Positions 24,643 to 31,327 are shown, numbered from the stretch's first letter. The stretch: 32,963 nucleotides of DNA from an uncultured Clostridia bacterium (GCA_947625165.1 CANQNH010000009.1:1-32963); one strand, 5' to 3'. Made by a program: numbers and translations. Notes: generated by a model not told the origin, from the letters alone.

Positions 24643-24885
24643 TTAAGTGAAGCGTGCTGCCGAAAACAGTGCGATAAGTCCCAAACAGATGATGCAACCA
24701 ACCAGCGTTGCCCATTTGAAAGGCTTTTGTTCTTTGTGATATTTATCACCCTTAAAGAACGCCAAAATGCCCATCATTGCCAAAATGCCAAGCGCGCACA
24801 TAATGATGATGTATGTTGTCTCTGACCAATCGACAGAAACCCATTTTGAAAAATCATCCCAGACGCTCAAAATCATCGTTCTCAT
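24643..24885 (-). CDS. Small two-helix membrane protein leading the secG operon
   Basis: I do not recognise this 80-residue protein. After about 22 polar or aromatic residues (VWDDFSKWVSVDWSE) come two membrane segments (YIIIMCALGILAMMGILAFF and WATLVGCIICLGLIALFSA) joined by a basic loop (KGDKYHKEQKPFK). The ATG at 24885 is 5 nt from AGAAGGAG; a GTG at 24891 overlaps that site. It is the first gene of the unit with secG (39 nt apart) and rnr, driven by the promoter at 24904-24932. Its size and topology resemble SecG or SecE-like subunits, so an accessory role at the translocon is a reasonable guess, without direct evidence. Confidence 0.75.
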   Translation of the reverse strand: MRTMILSVWDDFSKWVSVDWSETTYIIIMCALGILAMMGILAFFKGDKYHKEQKPFKWATLVGCIICLGLIALFSAARFT

Positions 24886-24903
24886 AAGCACTCCTTCTGG
24901 GAT

Positions 24904-24932
24904 ATTTTAGCACATTCAAAAGAATAAAACAA
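24904..24932 (-). promoter_or_regulatory. Promoter of the secG-rnr operon
   Basis: Minus-strand TTGTTT (24932-24927), 17 bp, TAAAAT (24909-24904) with TGC before it. It is divergent from pyk. Confidence 0.55.
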
Positions 24933-25040
24933 CTCTTTTCATAAAAATTTGGAGGAAAAGTTTGGAAAAAGAGTGTAAAATGTTCAAAATTTGCATAAAT
25001 TTAATCAAAAATTTGCCATTTGTGATGAAAATTGCTATTA

Positions 25041-25046
25041 TATAAT
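25041..25046 (+). promoter_or_regulatory. pyk -10 element
   Basis: TATAAT lies 38 nt before the pyk ATG. The best -35 is only TTTGTG at 16 bp, so activation or UP-type A-tract help is likely; the upstream region is A/T rich. Confidence 0.5.
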
Positions 25047-25084
25047 AGGAAAGATGTTTTCAAAAGAAGGAAAGGGAGAAGAAT

Positions 25085-26485
25085 ATGAACAAAACAAAAA
25101 TTGTGTGCTCAATCGGTCCAACAAGCGCAAGTGTTGAAATTTTGGAAAAAATGATTGACGCCGGGATGAATGTCGCCCGTTTCAATATGAGCCACGGCAC
25201 TCACGAAAGCCACCGACAACTGATTGATGCGGTGAAATATGCTCGCGAGAAAAAAAACAAGCCTGTTGCCATTTTGATTGACACAAAGGGGCCAGAAATC
25301 CGCATAAAGCAGTTTGAAAACGGCAAAATTATGCTCAAAAAAGGCGATTTTTTCACTCTCACAACGGAAGATGTTGTTGGAAACGAAGAAAAAGTCAGTG
25401 TGACATATTCCAAACTTCCAAAAATCTTGACAAAAGATGCAAAAGTGCTGTTGAATGATGGCAACATCCAACTTCGCGTTGAGAAAGTGAAAGGCAAAGA
25501 AATTTTGTGCGTTGTCGAAAATGGTGGAGAACTTTCCAACAACAAAAGCATAAATTTGCCGGGCATCAAAACCGAAATGCCATATCTTTCTGAGCAAGAC
25601 AAAAAAGACCTCTCGTTTGCCAAAGAAGTTTGCGCGGACTATATCGCAATTTCTTTTGTCAACTGTGCAGATGATGTGCTTGCAGTGAAAAACTATCTCA
25701 AAAAGATTGGTTTTTCAACAAAAATCATCTCAAAAATTGAAAGTCAAGATGGTGTTGACAATTTCGACCAGATTTTGCGTGTCAGTGATGGAATTATGGT
25801 TGCCCGTGGTGATTTGGGCGTTGAAATTGATTTTGTTAAAATTCCAATTTTACAAAAAGAGTTCATAAAAAAATGCAACGATGCCGGAAAAGTTGTCGTC
25901 ACCGCAACACAGATGCTGGAAAGTATGATTTACGCCCCACGCCCAACAAGAGCGGAAATTTCTGATGTTGCGAATGCAATTTTTGACGGGACAACAGCCA
26001 TTATGCTTTCTGGCGAAACAGCATCTGGCGCTCACCCAATTGAAAGCGTTGAAACAATGAGCAGAATTGCGGTTGAAACAGAAGATTTTGCAAATGGGCA
26101 AACGGAATATGGAGCAATTCAAACGCACAACACTTCCAAAAGTTTGGGCTATGCAACCTATGCTTTGGCGCAGACACGCGGAGTTGAAGCGATTGTTGTT
26201 GTCACAAAAACAGGCACAACCGCCAAAAACATATCTCGTTTCAGACCGAAAGTGCCGATCATCGCCTGCACGCCTGACAAGGTGACCTATCACAAAATGA
26301 GCTTGCTGTATGGAGTTTATCCAATCTTGGACGAAGAATACAACAAAATCGAAACAGTCAATGAAAGTTCTTTGCAAAAAGCGAAAAACTCCGGGCTTGT
26401 CAAAGAGGGCGACAAAATTGTGCTTGTCAGCGGAGTGAAGGCGGGCAAACGCGGAACAAACACTTTGTTAATCAAGAAGTTGTGA
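25085..26485 (+). CDS. pyk: Pyruvate kinase
   Basis: Converts phosphoenolpyruvate and ADP into pyruvate and ATP, the last step of glycolysis. The 466-residue protein starts KTKIVCSIGPTSAS, has ARFNMSHGTHESH, DTKGPEIR, a B domain, ISKIESQDGVDNFDQI (catalytic Lys), GIMVARGDLGVEI (metal-binding Glu and Asp), ATQMLESMI and PRPTRAEISDVANAIFDGTT. The C-terminal allosteric domain is complete and there is no extra PEP-utiliser domain as found in Bacillus Pyk. The ATG at 25085 is preceded by AAAGGGAGAA. It is a single gene, divergent from the secG operon. The region to the next gene has a weak hairpin but no convincing terminator. Confidence 0.97.
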   Translation: MNKTKIVCSIGPTSASVEILEKMIDAGMNVARFNMSHGTHESHRQLIDAVKYAREKKNKPVAILIDTKGPEIRIKQFENGKIMLKKGDFFTLTTEDVVGNEEKVSVTYSKLPKILTKDAKVLLNDGNIQLRVEKVKGKEILCVVENGGELSNNKSINLPGIKTEMPYLSEQDKKDLSFAKEVCADYIAISFVNCADDVLAVKNYLKKIGFSTKIISKIESQDGVDNFDQILRVSDGIMVARGDLGVEIDFVKIPILQKEFIKKCNDAGKVVVTATQMLESMIYAPRPTRAEISDVANAIFDGTTAIMLSGETASGAHPIESVETMSRIAVETEDFANGQTEYGAIQTHNTSKSLGYATYALAQTRGVEAIVVVTKTGTTAKNISRFRPKVPIIACTPDKVTYHKMSLLYGVYPILDEEYNKIETVNESSLQKAKNSGLVKEGDKIVLVSGVKAGKRGTNTLLIKKL

Positions 26486-26525
26486 ACTCAGGTTGTTGTG
26501 AGTTAATAAGATTTTGAAAAAGATC

Positions 26526-26554
26526 TTGACAATTTCAGCAGAATGTGATATAAT
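26526..26554 (+). promoter_or_regulatory. Perfect consensus promoter
   Basis: TTGACA (26526-26531), 17 bp, TATAAT (26549-26554), with TGA before the -10. It matches the form of the promoter at 14633-14661. Confidence 0.9.
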
Positions 26555-26578
26555 TCACTTGAAAAAAGGAGAAAAAAG

Positions 26579-27295
26579 ATGGCAATTATTGAAAACTATG
26601 CAAACCTGCCAAGTGTGGCAGACTATAATGAAATCAAGGAGAAGTTTCCTGCATACACAGTTGCTGTGTGCTCAGAAAAGGCGAGAAAAGATGAACTTTT
26701 GGACACCGATAGTCTCGACAACATTGGCACTTATTTCACACGCAGCGCTTCCCCTGAGTCGCCAAAAGGTGTGATGTCTGTTTCTTATGGTGGAAATTTG
26801 GACTATTTTTTAAGCATCCGCCGCTCCGCTGGTTTGCGCGTTGCACTGCAAACAACCTACAACCCTGAGAGCAGTCTTGTGAAAAGTTGCAAAGAGGTTT
26901 CAAGAAAATCTGGACTTCTAAACACAGAAACGAGAATGCTCACAGAAACAACAAGCACCGCACCAATTGTTTTGTTTGGCAAGAAACCATACATTTGGCT
27001 TAACAAAGACGAATGCGAACATGGCACTGAAAAAACGATGCGCCTTGTCAGTGAAGAACTCCTTGCTCGTGCAGTATCTTTTGACAAAAAATGTGAGACC
27101 AACAACTATGGCAGTGAAGCCGCTGCTGAAATAAGATCTCAATGTGAAGAAGAAGCCTTGGAGTTTGCCACAGAAGAAGAAAAATCAATGCTTGTGAAAG
27201 TGCGCCTTTCTGATAAAGACGGCTACGAAAAAGCAGAGCCAATTTTGGAAACGAAACACGAAAAGATGGATGTTGAAAAACCACTTGGAAAATAA
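26579..27295 (+). CDS. Hypothetical protein behind a perfect promoter
   Basis: I do not recognise this 238-residue soluble protein. It has no signal peptide or membrane segment. The N-terminal half has mixed alpha/beta composition (TVAVCSEKARKDE, VMSVSYGGNLDYFLSIRRSAGLRVALQTTYNP), a middle segment reads APIVLFGKKPYIWLNKDE, and the C-terminal third is acidic and helical with several Cys. The pattern VALQTTYNPESSLV and IVLFGKKPYIWL resembles polypeptides with a short surface-exposed domain of the kind seen near DUF6273-like proteins, but I would not assign it. AAAGGAGA before the ATG is a good ribosome site, the leader is about 18 nt and the gene ends at a strong terminator. Set beside the gene at 14693, it is a second highly expressed orphan. 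Confidence 0.8.
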   Translation: MAIIENYANLPSVADYNEIKEKFPAYTVAVCSEKARKDELLDTDSLDNIGTYFTRSASPESPKGVMSVSYGGNLDYFLSIRRSAGLRVALQTTYNPESSLVKSCKEVSRKSGLLNTETRMLTETTSTAPIVLFGKKPYIWLNKDECEHGTEKTMRLVSEELLARAVSFDKKCETNNYGSEAAAEIRSQCEEEALEFATEEEKSMLVKVRLSDKDGYEKAEPILETKHEKMDVEKPLGK

Positions 27296-27310
27296 AATTA
27301 CACAACAAAA

Positions 27311-27336
27311 AACCGAGCAAAAAACTCGGTTTTTTA
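27311..27336 (+). terminator. Bidirectional intrinsic terminator
   Basis: AACCGAG and CTCGGTT form a 7-bp stem with a 7-nt loop, with T runs after it on both strands. It serves the gene ending at 27295 and, on the minus strand, the SPFH gene ending at 27378. Confidence 0.9.
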
Positions 27337-27377
27337 TTTATTTTTATTGTTTTTTTCATTTCGCTTTAAAAGCAGAT

Positions 27378-28307
27378 TCATTTTTTGGAATTTTTGATGT
27401 CTTTTTCGCCTTTCACAACTTCTGTCATACTCGTCAAAAGTCCCGCAACATTTTGAATTTCGCTTGGCACAATGATTTTTGTTGAGTTTCCATCTGCCAA
27501 AGTTTTCAATGCCTCGAAGCCCTGCAAAGTGATGTAGGCAGCATTTGGATTTGCCTTATTGATAAGTTCAATCGCCTTGTTTTCACCCTCTGCCCTGGCA
27601 ATTGTGGCCGCCTTGTCTGCCTCGGCCTGCAAAATTTTGGTTTCTTTTTCAGCTTCAGCACGCAAAATTTGAGCCTCTTTTTCACCTTCTGCAACCAAAA
27701 TGCTGGATTTCTTCTCGCCTTCAGCACGCAAAATTTGTTCACGGCGTTCACGCTCTGCACGCATTTGCTTTTCCATTGCCTCTTGAATGTCTTTTGGTGG
27801 CAGAATGTTTTTCAGTTCAACACGATTTATCTTTATTCCCCAAGGGTCAGTCGCCTCATCAAGAATGACGCGCATCTTTGTGTTGACAGTGTCACGCGAT
27901 GTCAAGGTTTCGTCAAGTTCCAACTCTCCGACAATGTTTCGAAGAGTTGTTGCAGTCAAATTCTCAATGGCACGGATTGGGCTGTCAACACCATAGGTGA
28001 AAAGTTTTGGATCTGTCACTTGAAAATAGACAACTGTGTCAATTTGCATTGTGACATTATCTTTTGTGATGACAGGCTGAGGTTTGAAATCTGCAACAAT
28101 TTCCTTCAACGAAATTGGCCTGCTGCATCTGTCAAAGAATGGAAGTATCATATGCACACCGGTGTCAAGTGTTTTGTGATATTTTCCCAACCTTTCAACA
28201 ACAACGGCAGTTGCTTGTCTGACAATTCTCAGTGACGCAACAACAATGGCAAGAACAAGAACTGCCACAACTCCAAAAACAATTCCAACAACAACAGATG
28301 AACTCAT
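27378..28307 (-). CDS. SPFH/stomatin-like membrane protein (QmcA type)
   Basis: This 309-residue protein has an N-terminal membrane segment (8-26), then the SPFH/band-7 domain starting VRQATAVVVERLGKYHKTL, with GVHMILPFFDR, QPVITKDNVTMQIDTVVYFQV and DEATDPWGIKINRVELKNI, all typical of stomatin and QmcA. From about 183 a flotillin-like helix follows with near-exact 11-12-residue repeats (AEGEKEAQILRAEAEKE). These proteins form large ring assemblies in the membrane, often with NfeD partners that carry an OB domain. The nfeD gene lies directly upstream, 48 nt apart, forming the usual pair. The ATG at 28307 has AAGGAG 7-8 nt upstream. The last 20 residues are Lys/Glu rich. Confidence 0.93.
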   Translation of the reverse strand: MSSSVVVGIVFGVVAVLVLAIVVASLRIVRQATAVVVERLGKYHKTLDTGVHMILPFFDRCSRPISLKEIVADFKPQPVITKDNVTMQIDTVVYFQVTDPKLFTYGVDSPIRAIENLTATTLRNIVGELELDETLTSRDTVNTKMRVILDEATDPWGIKINRVELKNILPPKDIQEAMEKQMRAERERREQILRAEGEKKSSILVAEGEKEAQILRAEAEKETKILQAEADKAATIARAEGENKAIELINKANPNAAYITLQGFEALKTLADGNSTKIIVPSEIQNVAGLLTSMTEVVKGEKDIKNSKK

Positions 28308-28355
28308 TTTTTTATTCTCCTTTTTATTATCAAATAAATGTCAATCAATTTTTAA

Positions 28356-28988
28356 TCAATTTTCATTCAAATCATCTTTTTTATCATTTTTTGCAGTTTT
28401 TTCCGATTTTTTCTCGGTTTTTTCATCATTTTTTTGAGATTTTACATTTTCTTCCACAACTTCTTCGCCTTCAGAAGCTTGCTGGACATCAGCATTTGCT
28501 TTTCTTGAGCGTTTGTTTTTTTCGGATTTTTTCTCAGGTTCTTTTCCATTCAGATCTGCACGTTTGACAACAAGCTTGTTGCCAGAAATTTTCACAACCT
28601 CAACAATCTCTTCTTTTTCAATTGTTTCGCGATTTTCAGCAACGGCACTCCAAACAACATCGTTGATTTTCACTCTTCCAACAGTTTCAAAATCTGTCCG
28701 CTCAAGCATCTTAAACTTCTGTCCGACATATGCATCAGTGTTTGTTTTTTCGTTTGTGTTCCGAAGCAAGAATTTTTTTGTCAAACTGCGGAGGGAAATG
28801 ATAAGCAGTGACGAAACAAGAACAAAAATCACAATCTGAACCCACCACGAAACAGCTCTTGTTCCAGACAAAATGAATGGAATGATTGCTCCAAATGTGA
28901 ACCAAATGGAAACGATTTCCATAGTCGCAAATTCGACGACTGCAGTCAGAACGATGACCACAAGCCAAATCCAAAACATAAAATCCAT
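28356..28988 (-). CDS. NfeD-like membrane protein
   Basis: This 210-residue protein has three membrane segments within the first 66 residues (FWIWLVVIVLTAVVEF, FGAIIPFILS, VQIVIFVLVSSLLIISL) and then the soluble OB-type domain (about 88-145, VGQKFKMLERTDFETVGRVKINDVVWSAVAE in part), which is the short NfeD form without the ClpP-like protease domain. The last 60 residues are a low-complexity Lys/Glu/Asn tail (EKKSEKNKRSRKANAD), unusually long for this family. NfeD proteins partner with SPFH proteins in the membrane, and the SPFH gene follows. AAGGGG precedes the ATG at 28988; a near-consensus promoter lies at 29015-29042. Confidence 0.88.
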   Translation of the reverse strand: MDFMFWIWLVVIVLTAVVEFATMEIVSIWFTFGAIIPFILSGTRAVSWWVQIVIFVLVSSLLIISLRSLTKKFLLRNTNEKTNTDAYVGQKFKMLERTDFETVGRVKINDVVWSAVAENRETIEKEEIVEVVKISGNKLVVKRADLNGKEPEKKSEKNKRSRKANADVQQASEGEEVVEENVKSQKNDEKTEKKSEKTAKNDKKDDLNEN

Positions 28989-29014
28989 ACGCGCCCCTTA
29001 CTATTTCAATAATA

Positions 29015-29042
29015 ATTATATCATATGCGAAAAAATTGTCAA
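29015..29042 (-). promoter_or_regulatory. Promoter of the nfeD-SPFH operon
   Basis: Minus-strand TTGACA (29042-29037), 16 bp, TATAAT (29020-29015), with TGA before the -10. The rest of the gap to 29254 is A/T rich; a GCGATTTTTTT-type stretch may end the upstream gene, but no clear stem is seen. Confidence 0.7.
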
Positions 29043-29254
29043 AAAGTTTTGCAAGATTTACAAAAAAATCTTTTCGTCATTTCTCCGATATTTTTGATGA
29101 CAACAACAATAATTCTTTAAACAAAAAAATCCGCCTCAAAGAATTAAAAAATTGTCTTTTTATAAAAATCGCATAAAAAATCAAAAAAATCGCTTTTTTT
29201 GCAAAAAAAAAGAGAATTTTTTAACAAAAAAAACAAACAAATTGCTCTTACAAC

Positions 29255-30211
29255 TTATTTGTTCCTTTTGTTAAGTTCGGCCGTTTTTTCTAGCCTTCTA
29301 TTAAATTTTTCAATCTGCGAAACGCCTTTTGCCTTACAACCATATCCTTCAAAAGTTGTTTTTTCAGAATTCGCCTCCTTGTGTTCAACGGCATCGCGAA
29401 GCCGAAATTCTTGATTAAAGACGATTTTATCTGCAAACTCCTTGCTTACAATTTTCGACTTTCTTTCACCATTGTCCCCGAAAAATTGCACTTGACTTGA
29501 ATGCGTGTCAAGAGTTATGCCAAGAGGATTGTGGTTTCCAAACAGCCGAAGATAAAACGAAATAACCTGCATATTTTCCGACTTGACACCCAAATGAAGC
29601 GTGCGGCTTTCAAAATAATCTCGCAAAACATTGTCCAGATTTATATGCTTTGGGTAAACTATTTGCCCCTTCTCAAGACTTGGTGCAAAATATTTTTGCA
29701 AAACATAATAACTTCCATACTCTTCCGAAAATTTAACCTTGTCCACATCACAACATTGAAGTTTCTCCAGCCGCTCCTTTTCAACACCACTCAGATGATG
29801 ACCAGAAATTTTATCGTTCAGCATTTTTGCATAAAAAGGCATCAAAATTTTTCTTCGTGCAATCATCACTTTGCTGTTCGAATAGGTCAGATATGGATCA
29901 TAAAGATTGATAAGTTTGATAAATTCTGCCTCGGTTGCGGAAATTTCCTTAATGCTCAAAATGCAGCCCGCAACATTTGCTTTCACACGTGGATATGTCA
30001 ACAAAATCTTTTTTGCGCTTTCAATATCTTTTGCAACAACGGGAAAAAGAATTGGAATGTAGTAACCCACCCCCGCATAACCGCACATAACAACCGCTCC
30101 AAAAACACGGTTTTTGTTTTCATCCGTAAAAATAATATCGTCATCCAGAACATTCCCTGCTGCCGAAATAATTTTGTTGTCAACAAAATTTGATTTTTTG
30201 TGCACACCCAT
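29255..30211 (-). CDS. Unknown protein, probably from a leaderless mRNA
   Basis: I do not recognise this 318-residue soluble protein. It is rich in charged residues, has short beta-like stretches (VFGAVVMCGYAGVGYYIPILFPVV is the most hydrophobic part and may be a core rather than a membrane helix), a middle helical portion (AEFIKLINLYDPYLTYSNSK in part), a region with GHHLSGVEKERLEKLQCCDVD, and a Lys/Glu-rich end. I chose the ATG at 30211. There is no ribosome site upstream; instead TTGAAT-17-TATCAT ends 6 nt before the ATG, so the mRNA would start at or beside it. The longer frame from 30301 begins with TTG, has no ribosome site and would contain this promoter. It diverges from the tRNA-Thr unit. 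Confidence 0.7.
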   Translation of the reverse strand: MGVHKKSNFVDNKIISAAGNVLDDDIIFTDENKNRVFGAVVMCGYAGVGYYIPILFPVVAKDIESAKKILLTYPRVKANVAGCILSIKEISATEAEFIKLINLYDPYLTYSNSKVMIARRKILMPFYAKMLNDKISGHHLSGVEKERLEKLQCCDVDKVKFSEEYGSYYVLQKYFAPSLEKGQIVYPKHINLDNVLRDYFESRTLHLGVKSENMQVISFYLRLFGNHNPLGITLDTHSSQVQFFGDNGERKSKIVSKEFADKIVFNQEFRLRDAVEHKEANSEKTTFEGYGCKAKGVSQIEKFNRRLEKTAELNKRNK

Positions 30212-30217
30212 AGCGAA

Positions 30218-30246
30218 ATGATAACACAAAACGAAAAAGAATTCAA
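30218..30246 (-). promoter_or_regulatory. Promoter ending 6 nt before an ATG
   Basis: Minus-strand TTGAAT (30246-30241), 17 bp, TATCAT (30223-30218). The ATG at 30211 is where the RNA should begin. Confidence 0.55.
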
Positions 30247-30307
30247 CACCTTTTTGAAAAAACGGTCTGTTTTTGTCCAGAAATATGTAAAAATTTTTCA
30301 ATATGCG

Positions 30308-30337
30308 TTGACAACTTTTTCTTGCTTGTGATATAAT
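30308..30337 (+). promoter_or_regulatory. Strong promoter of the tRNA-Thr unit
   Basis: TTGACA (30308-30313), 18 bp, TATAAT (30332-30337), with TGA before the -10. Predicted start near 30344. The tRNA lies almost 270 nt further on, so the primary transcript has a long leader. Confidence 0.85.
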
Positions 30338-30344
30338 AAACGCG

Positions 30345-30524
30345 CAAGACAGGGTTTTGACAGATCAGAATTTGCTGTACTCAGAAAACTGCCGTATGAA
30401 AGCATCAACAATTAACCAAGCAAAAGAGAAATCTTTGCTTCAGTTGATGAAAGTCAAATTTGCTTGGATGTGAGAACACAAATTGTATCTTGCAAAGCAT
30501 TCTTTGCCTTTAAAAATCCAATTT
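30345..30524 (+). ncRNA. Structured leader RNA before tRNA-Thr
   Basis: No ORF with a ribosome site is present. Helices that I can draw: CATCAAC/GTTGATG (30403-30409 with 30443-30449) enclosing AAGCAAA/TTTGCTT (30418-30424 with 30434-30440); TTGGAT/ATCCAA (30464-30469 with 30516-30521) enclosing TGTG-AGAA-CACA (30469-30480) and GCAAAG-CATT-CTTTGC (30492-30507). CCAAGCAAA (30416-30424) can also pair with TTTGCTTGG (30459-30467), which would exclude the first set, so two states are possible. It may be a leader processed away from the tRNA, or a small RNA. Confidence 0.45.
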
Positions 30525-30592
30525 GCTGGTGTGGCTTAGTGGGAAAGCGCGGCCTTGGTAAAACAAAAATGTGGCAAATCCAAACACCAAAA
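30525..30592 (+). pseudogene. Degenerate tRNA-Thr-like copy
   Basis: GCTGGTGTGGCTTAGTGGGA begins like a tRNA: an acceptor strand, TG, and an intact D stem (GCTT/AAGC). It also keeps an anticodon-loop-like CCTTGGTAA as in the tRNA-Thr(GGT) downstream. The anticodon stem 3' strand and T loop are lost; CACCAA at the 3' end pairs with most of the acceptor strand. It is most likely a decayed tandem duplicate. Confidence 0.55.
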
Positions 30593-30612
30593 ACTCAACA
30601 AAAATTTCATAT

Positions 30613-30688
30613 GCTTATGTGGCGCAGCAGGTAGCGCACAGCCTTGGTAAGGCTGAGGTCATGGGTTCGAATCCCATCATAAGCTCCA
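30613..30688 (+). tRNA. tRNA-Thr (anticodon GGT)
   Basis: A 76-nt cloverleaf: acceptor GCTTATG/CATAAGC, D stem GCGC/GCGC, anticodon arm CAGCC-TTGGTAA-GGCTG giving GGT, T arm ATGGG-TTCGAAT-CCCAT, encoded CCA. Its 3' end is the likely attachment site of the element to the right. Confidence 0.97.
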
Positions 30689-30694
30689 CTTTTC

Positions 30695-30740
30695 AAAATC
30701 GCTAAACACCCGAAAATAAAAGGGATTTAGCGATTTTTTG
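30695..30740 (+). terminator. Intrinsic terminator after tRNA-Thr
   Basis: AAATCGCTAAA (30696-30706) pairs perfectly with TTTAGCGATTT (30726-30736), followed by T residues. Confidence 0.9.
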
Positions 30741-30782
30741 TTTCCATAAATTTTCACACAATTTTGGCACTGAAAAATATTT

Positions 30783-30912
30783 GGTGTCAAATTGGATACA
30801 TTTAGGTGTCAAAAAAATCATAAAAAATAGACCGAAAGTTAAATCATCAACTTTCGGTCTAAATTCATCTAAAACTGCCCAAATCCATTCCAAATGGTGT
30901 CATATGGTGTCA
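30783..30912. repeat. Four GGTGTCA repeats, candidate integrase arm sites
   Basis: GGTGTCA occurs at 30783-30789, 30805-30811, 30896-30902 and 30906-30912, in the same orientation, usually within (A/T)GGTGTCAAA. The pairs are 22 and 10 bp apart, close to whole helical turns. They lie between the tRNA 3' end and the integrase gene, whose N-terminal domain is of the arm-binding type. Confidence 0.6.
30822..30861 (-). terminator. Strong intrinsic terminator (distal)
   Basis: A 13-bp perfect stem TAGACCGAAAGTT/AACTTTCGGTCTA (30828-30840 with 30849-30861) is followed on the minus strand by six T. It would stop transcription coming from the element before it enters the tRNA gene. Confidence 0.9.
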
Positions 30913-30942
30913 AAAAAAGAGCATGCTCATCACACATGCTCT
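30912..30942 (-). terminator. Strong intrinsic terminator (proximal)
   Basis: AGAGCATG (minus-strand 30942-30935) pairs with CATGCTCT (30925-30918) across 9 nt, followed by seven T. Two terminators in a row insulate the tRNA. Confidence 0.9.
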
Positions 30943-31001
30943 TATCCCAATATTTTTTTACTGCCCTTTGCATCTTCAAAAGATTTTTCACTTCAATGTT
31001 G

Positions 31002-31073
31002 CTATACTCCTCGCATAGCGGGCCCCACATTGCAGTTCCCAACGCATTGAGCGTAGGAGTCCCTATTCTCCAT
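31002..31073 (-). CDS. Tiny ORF, 23 residues
   Basis: ATG at 31073 is preceded by GTAGGTGG 4 nt upstream. The 23-residue peptide starts MENRDSYAQ, has two Cys four apart (CVGNC), and ends MRGV before TAG. Too short to assign; it may be chance within a structured RNA. Confidence 0.3.
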   Translation of the reverse strand: MENRDSYAQCVGNCNVGPAMRGV

Positions 31074-31170
31074 AGATCCACCTACTTTCTACAAACAGTT
31101 TGATGAGTCCCGTTTCTTCAAGGTGTCTTCCTTTGCGTAGTTATTGTTCTACGTGAAAAAATGTTGCCCT

Positions 31171-31218
31171 TTAGCTCAGACAATTAAGCAGAACGGGCAA
31201 GTTCAAAAATTGTGTCAT
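31171..31218 (-). CDS. Tiny ORF, 15 residues, possible leader peptide
   Basis: ATG at 31218 follows AAAGGTGGTG with good spacing and lies about 30 nt from the predicted RNA start. The peptide reads MTQFLNLPVLLNCLS. Its last codons overlap the stem TTGCCC/GGGCAA, which is followed by a T run at 31160 or so, an attenuator-like arrangement. Confidence 0.4.
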   Translation of the reverse strand: MTQFLNLPVLLNCLS

Positions 31219-31255
31219 AAAAACACCACCTTTTAATTGCCCAATTGGCTTTTTT

Positions 31256-31284
31256 ATGTTAGCATACTTTATATAAAAAGTCAA
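31256..31284 (-). promoter_or_regulatory. Promoter of the small transcription unit
   Basis: Minus-strand TTGACT (31284-31279), 17 bp, TAACAT (31261-31256) with TGC before it. It lies just downstream of the integrase stop. Confidence 0.65.
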
Positions 31285-31327
31285 GCAATTTTTCTTTAGT
31301 CTTAACTTCGTTTGTAAAAAGTATATT

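Larger units (their letters stand above)
30943..31250 (-). ncRNA. Compact transcription unit with tiny ORFs, candidate small RNA
   Basis: From the promoter at 31256-31284 to the terminators at 30942 and 30861 the minus strand gives an RNA of roughly 310-390 nt. Helices seen on the minus strand include CAATGT/ACATTG enclosing GCTAT/ATAGC, ACGC-TCAAT-GCGT, ATCTT-TTG-AAGAT, GTAGG/CCTAC and TTGCCC/GGGCAA. It contains two short ORFs with ribosome sites. It may be a regulatory RNA, a peptide mRNA or the relic of another mobile element, such as the guide-RNA end of a TnpB-type element; I cannot decide. Confidence 0.45.

Noticed and set aside
30525-30592. A second functional tRNA-Thr gene
   Set aside because: The anticodon stem and T loop cannot form; the acceptor has mismatches at the end and no CCA or T arm consensus.
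30702-30893. A 63-codon minus-strand ORF next to tRNA-Thr
   Set aside because: It spans both the distal terminator and the tRNA terminator and has no ribosome site.
30869-31081. A 70-codon ORF across the proximal terminator
   Set aside because: It starts with GTG inside a ribosome-site-like sequence and reads through a strong terminator stem. A relic of a transposase end is possible but I cannot support it.
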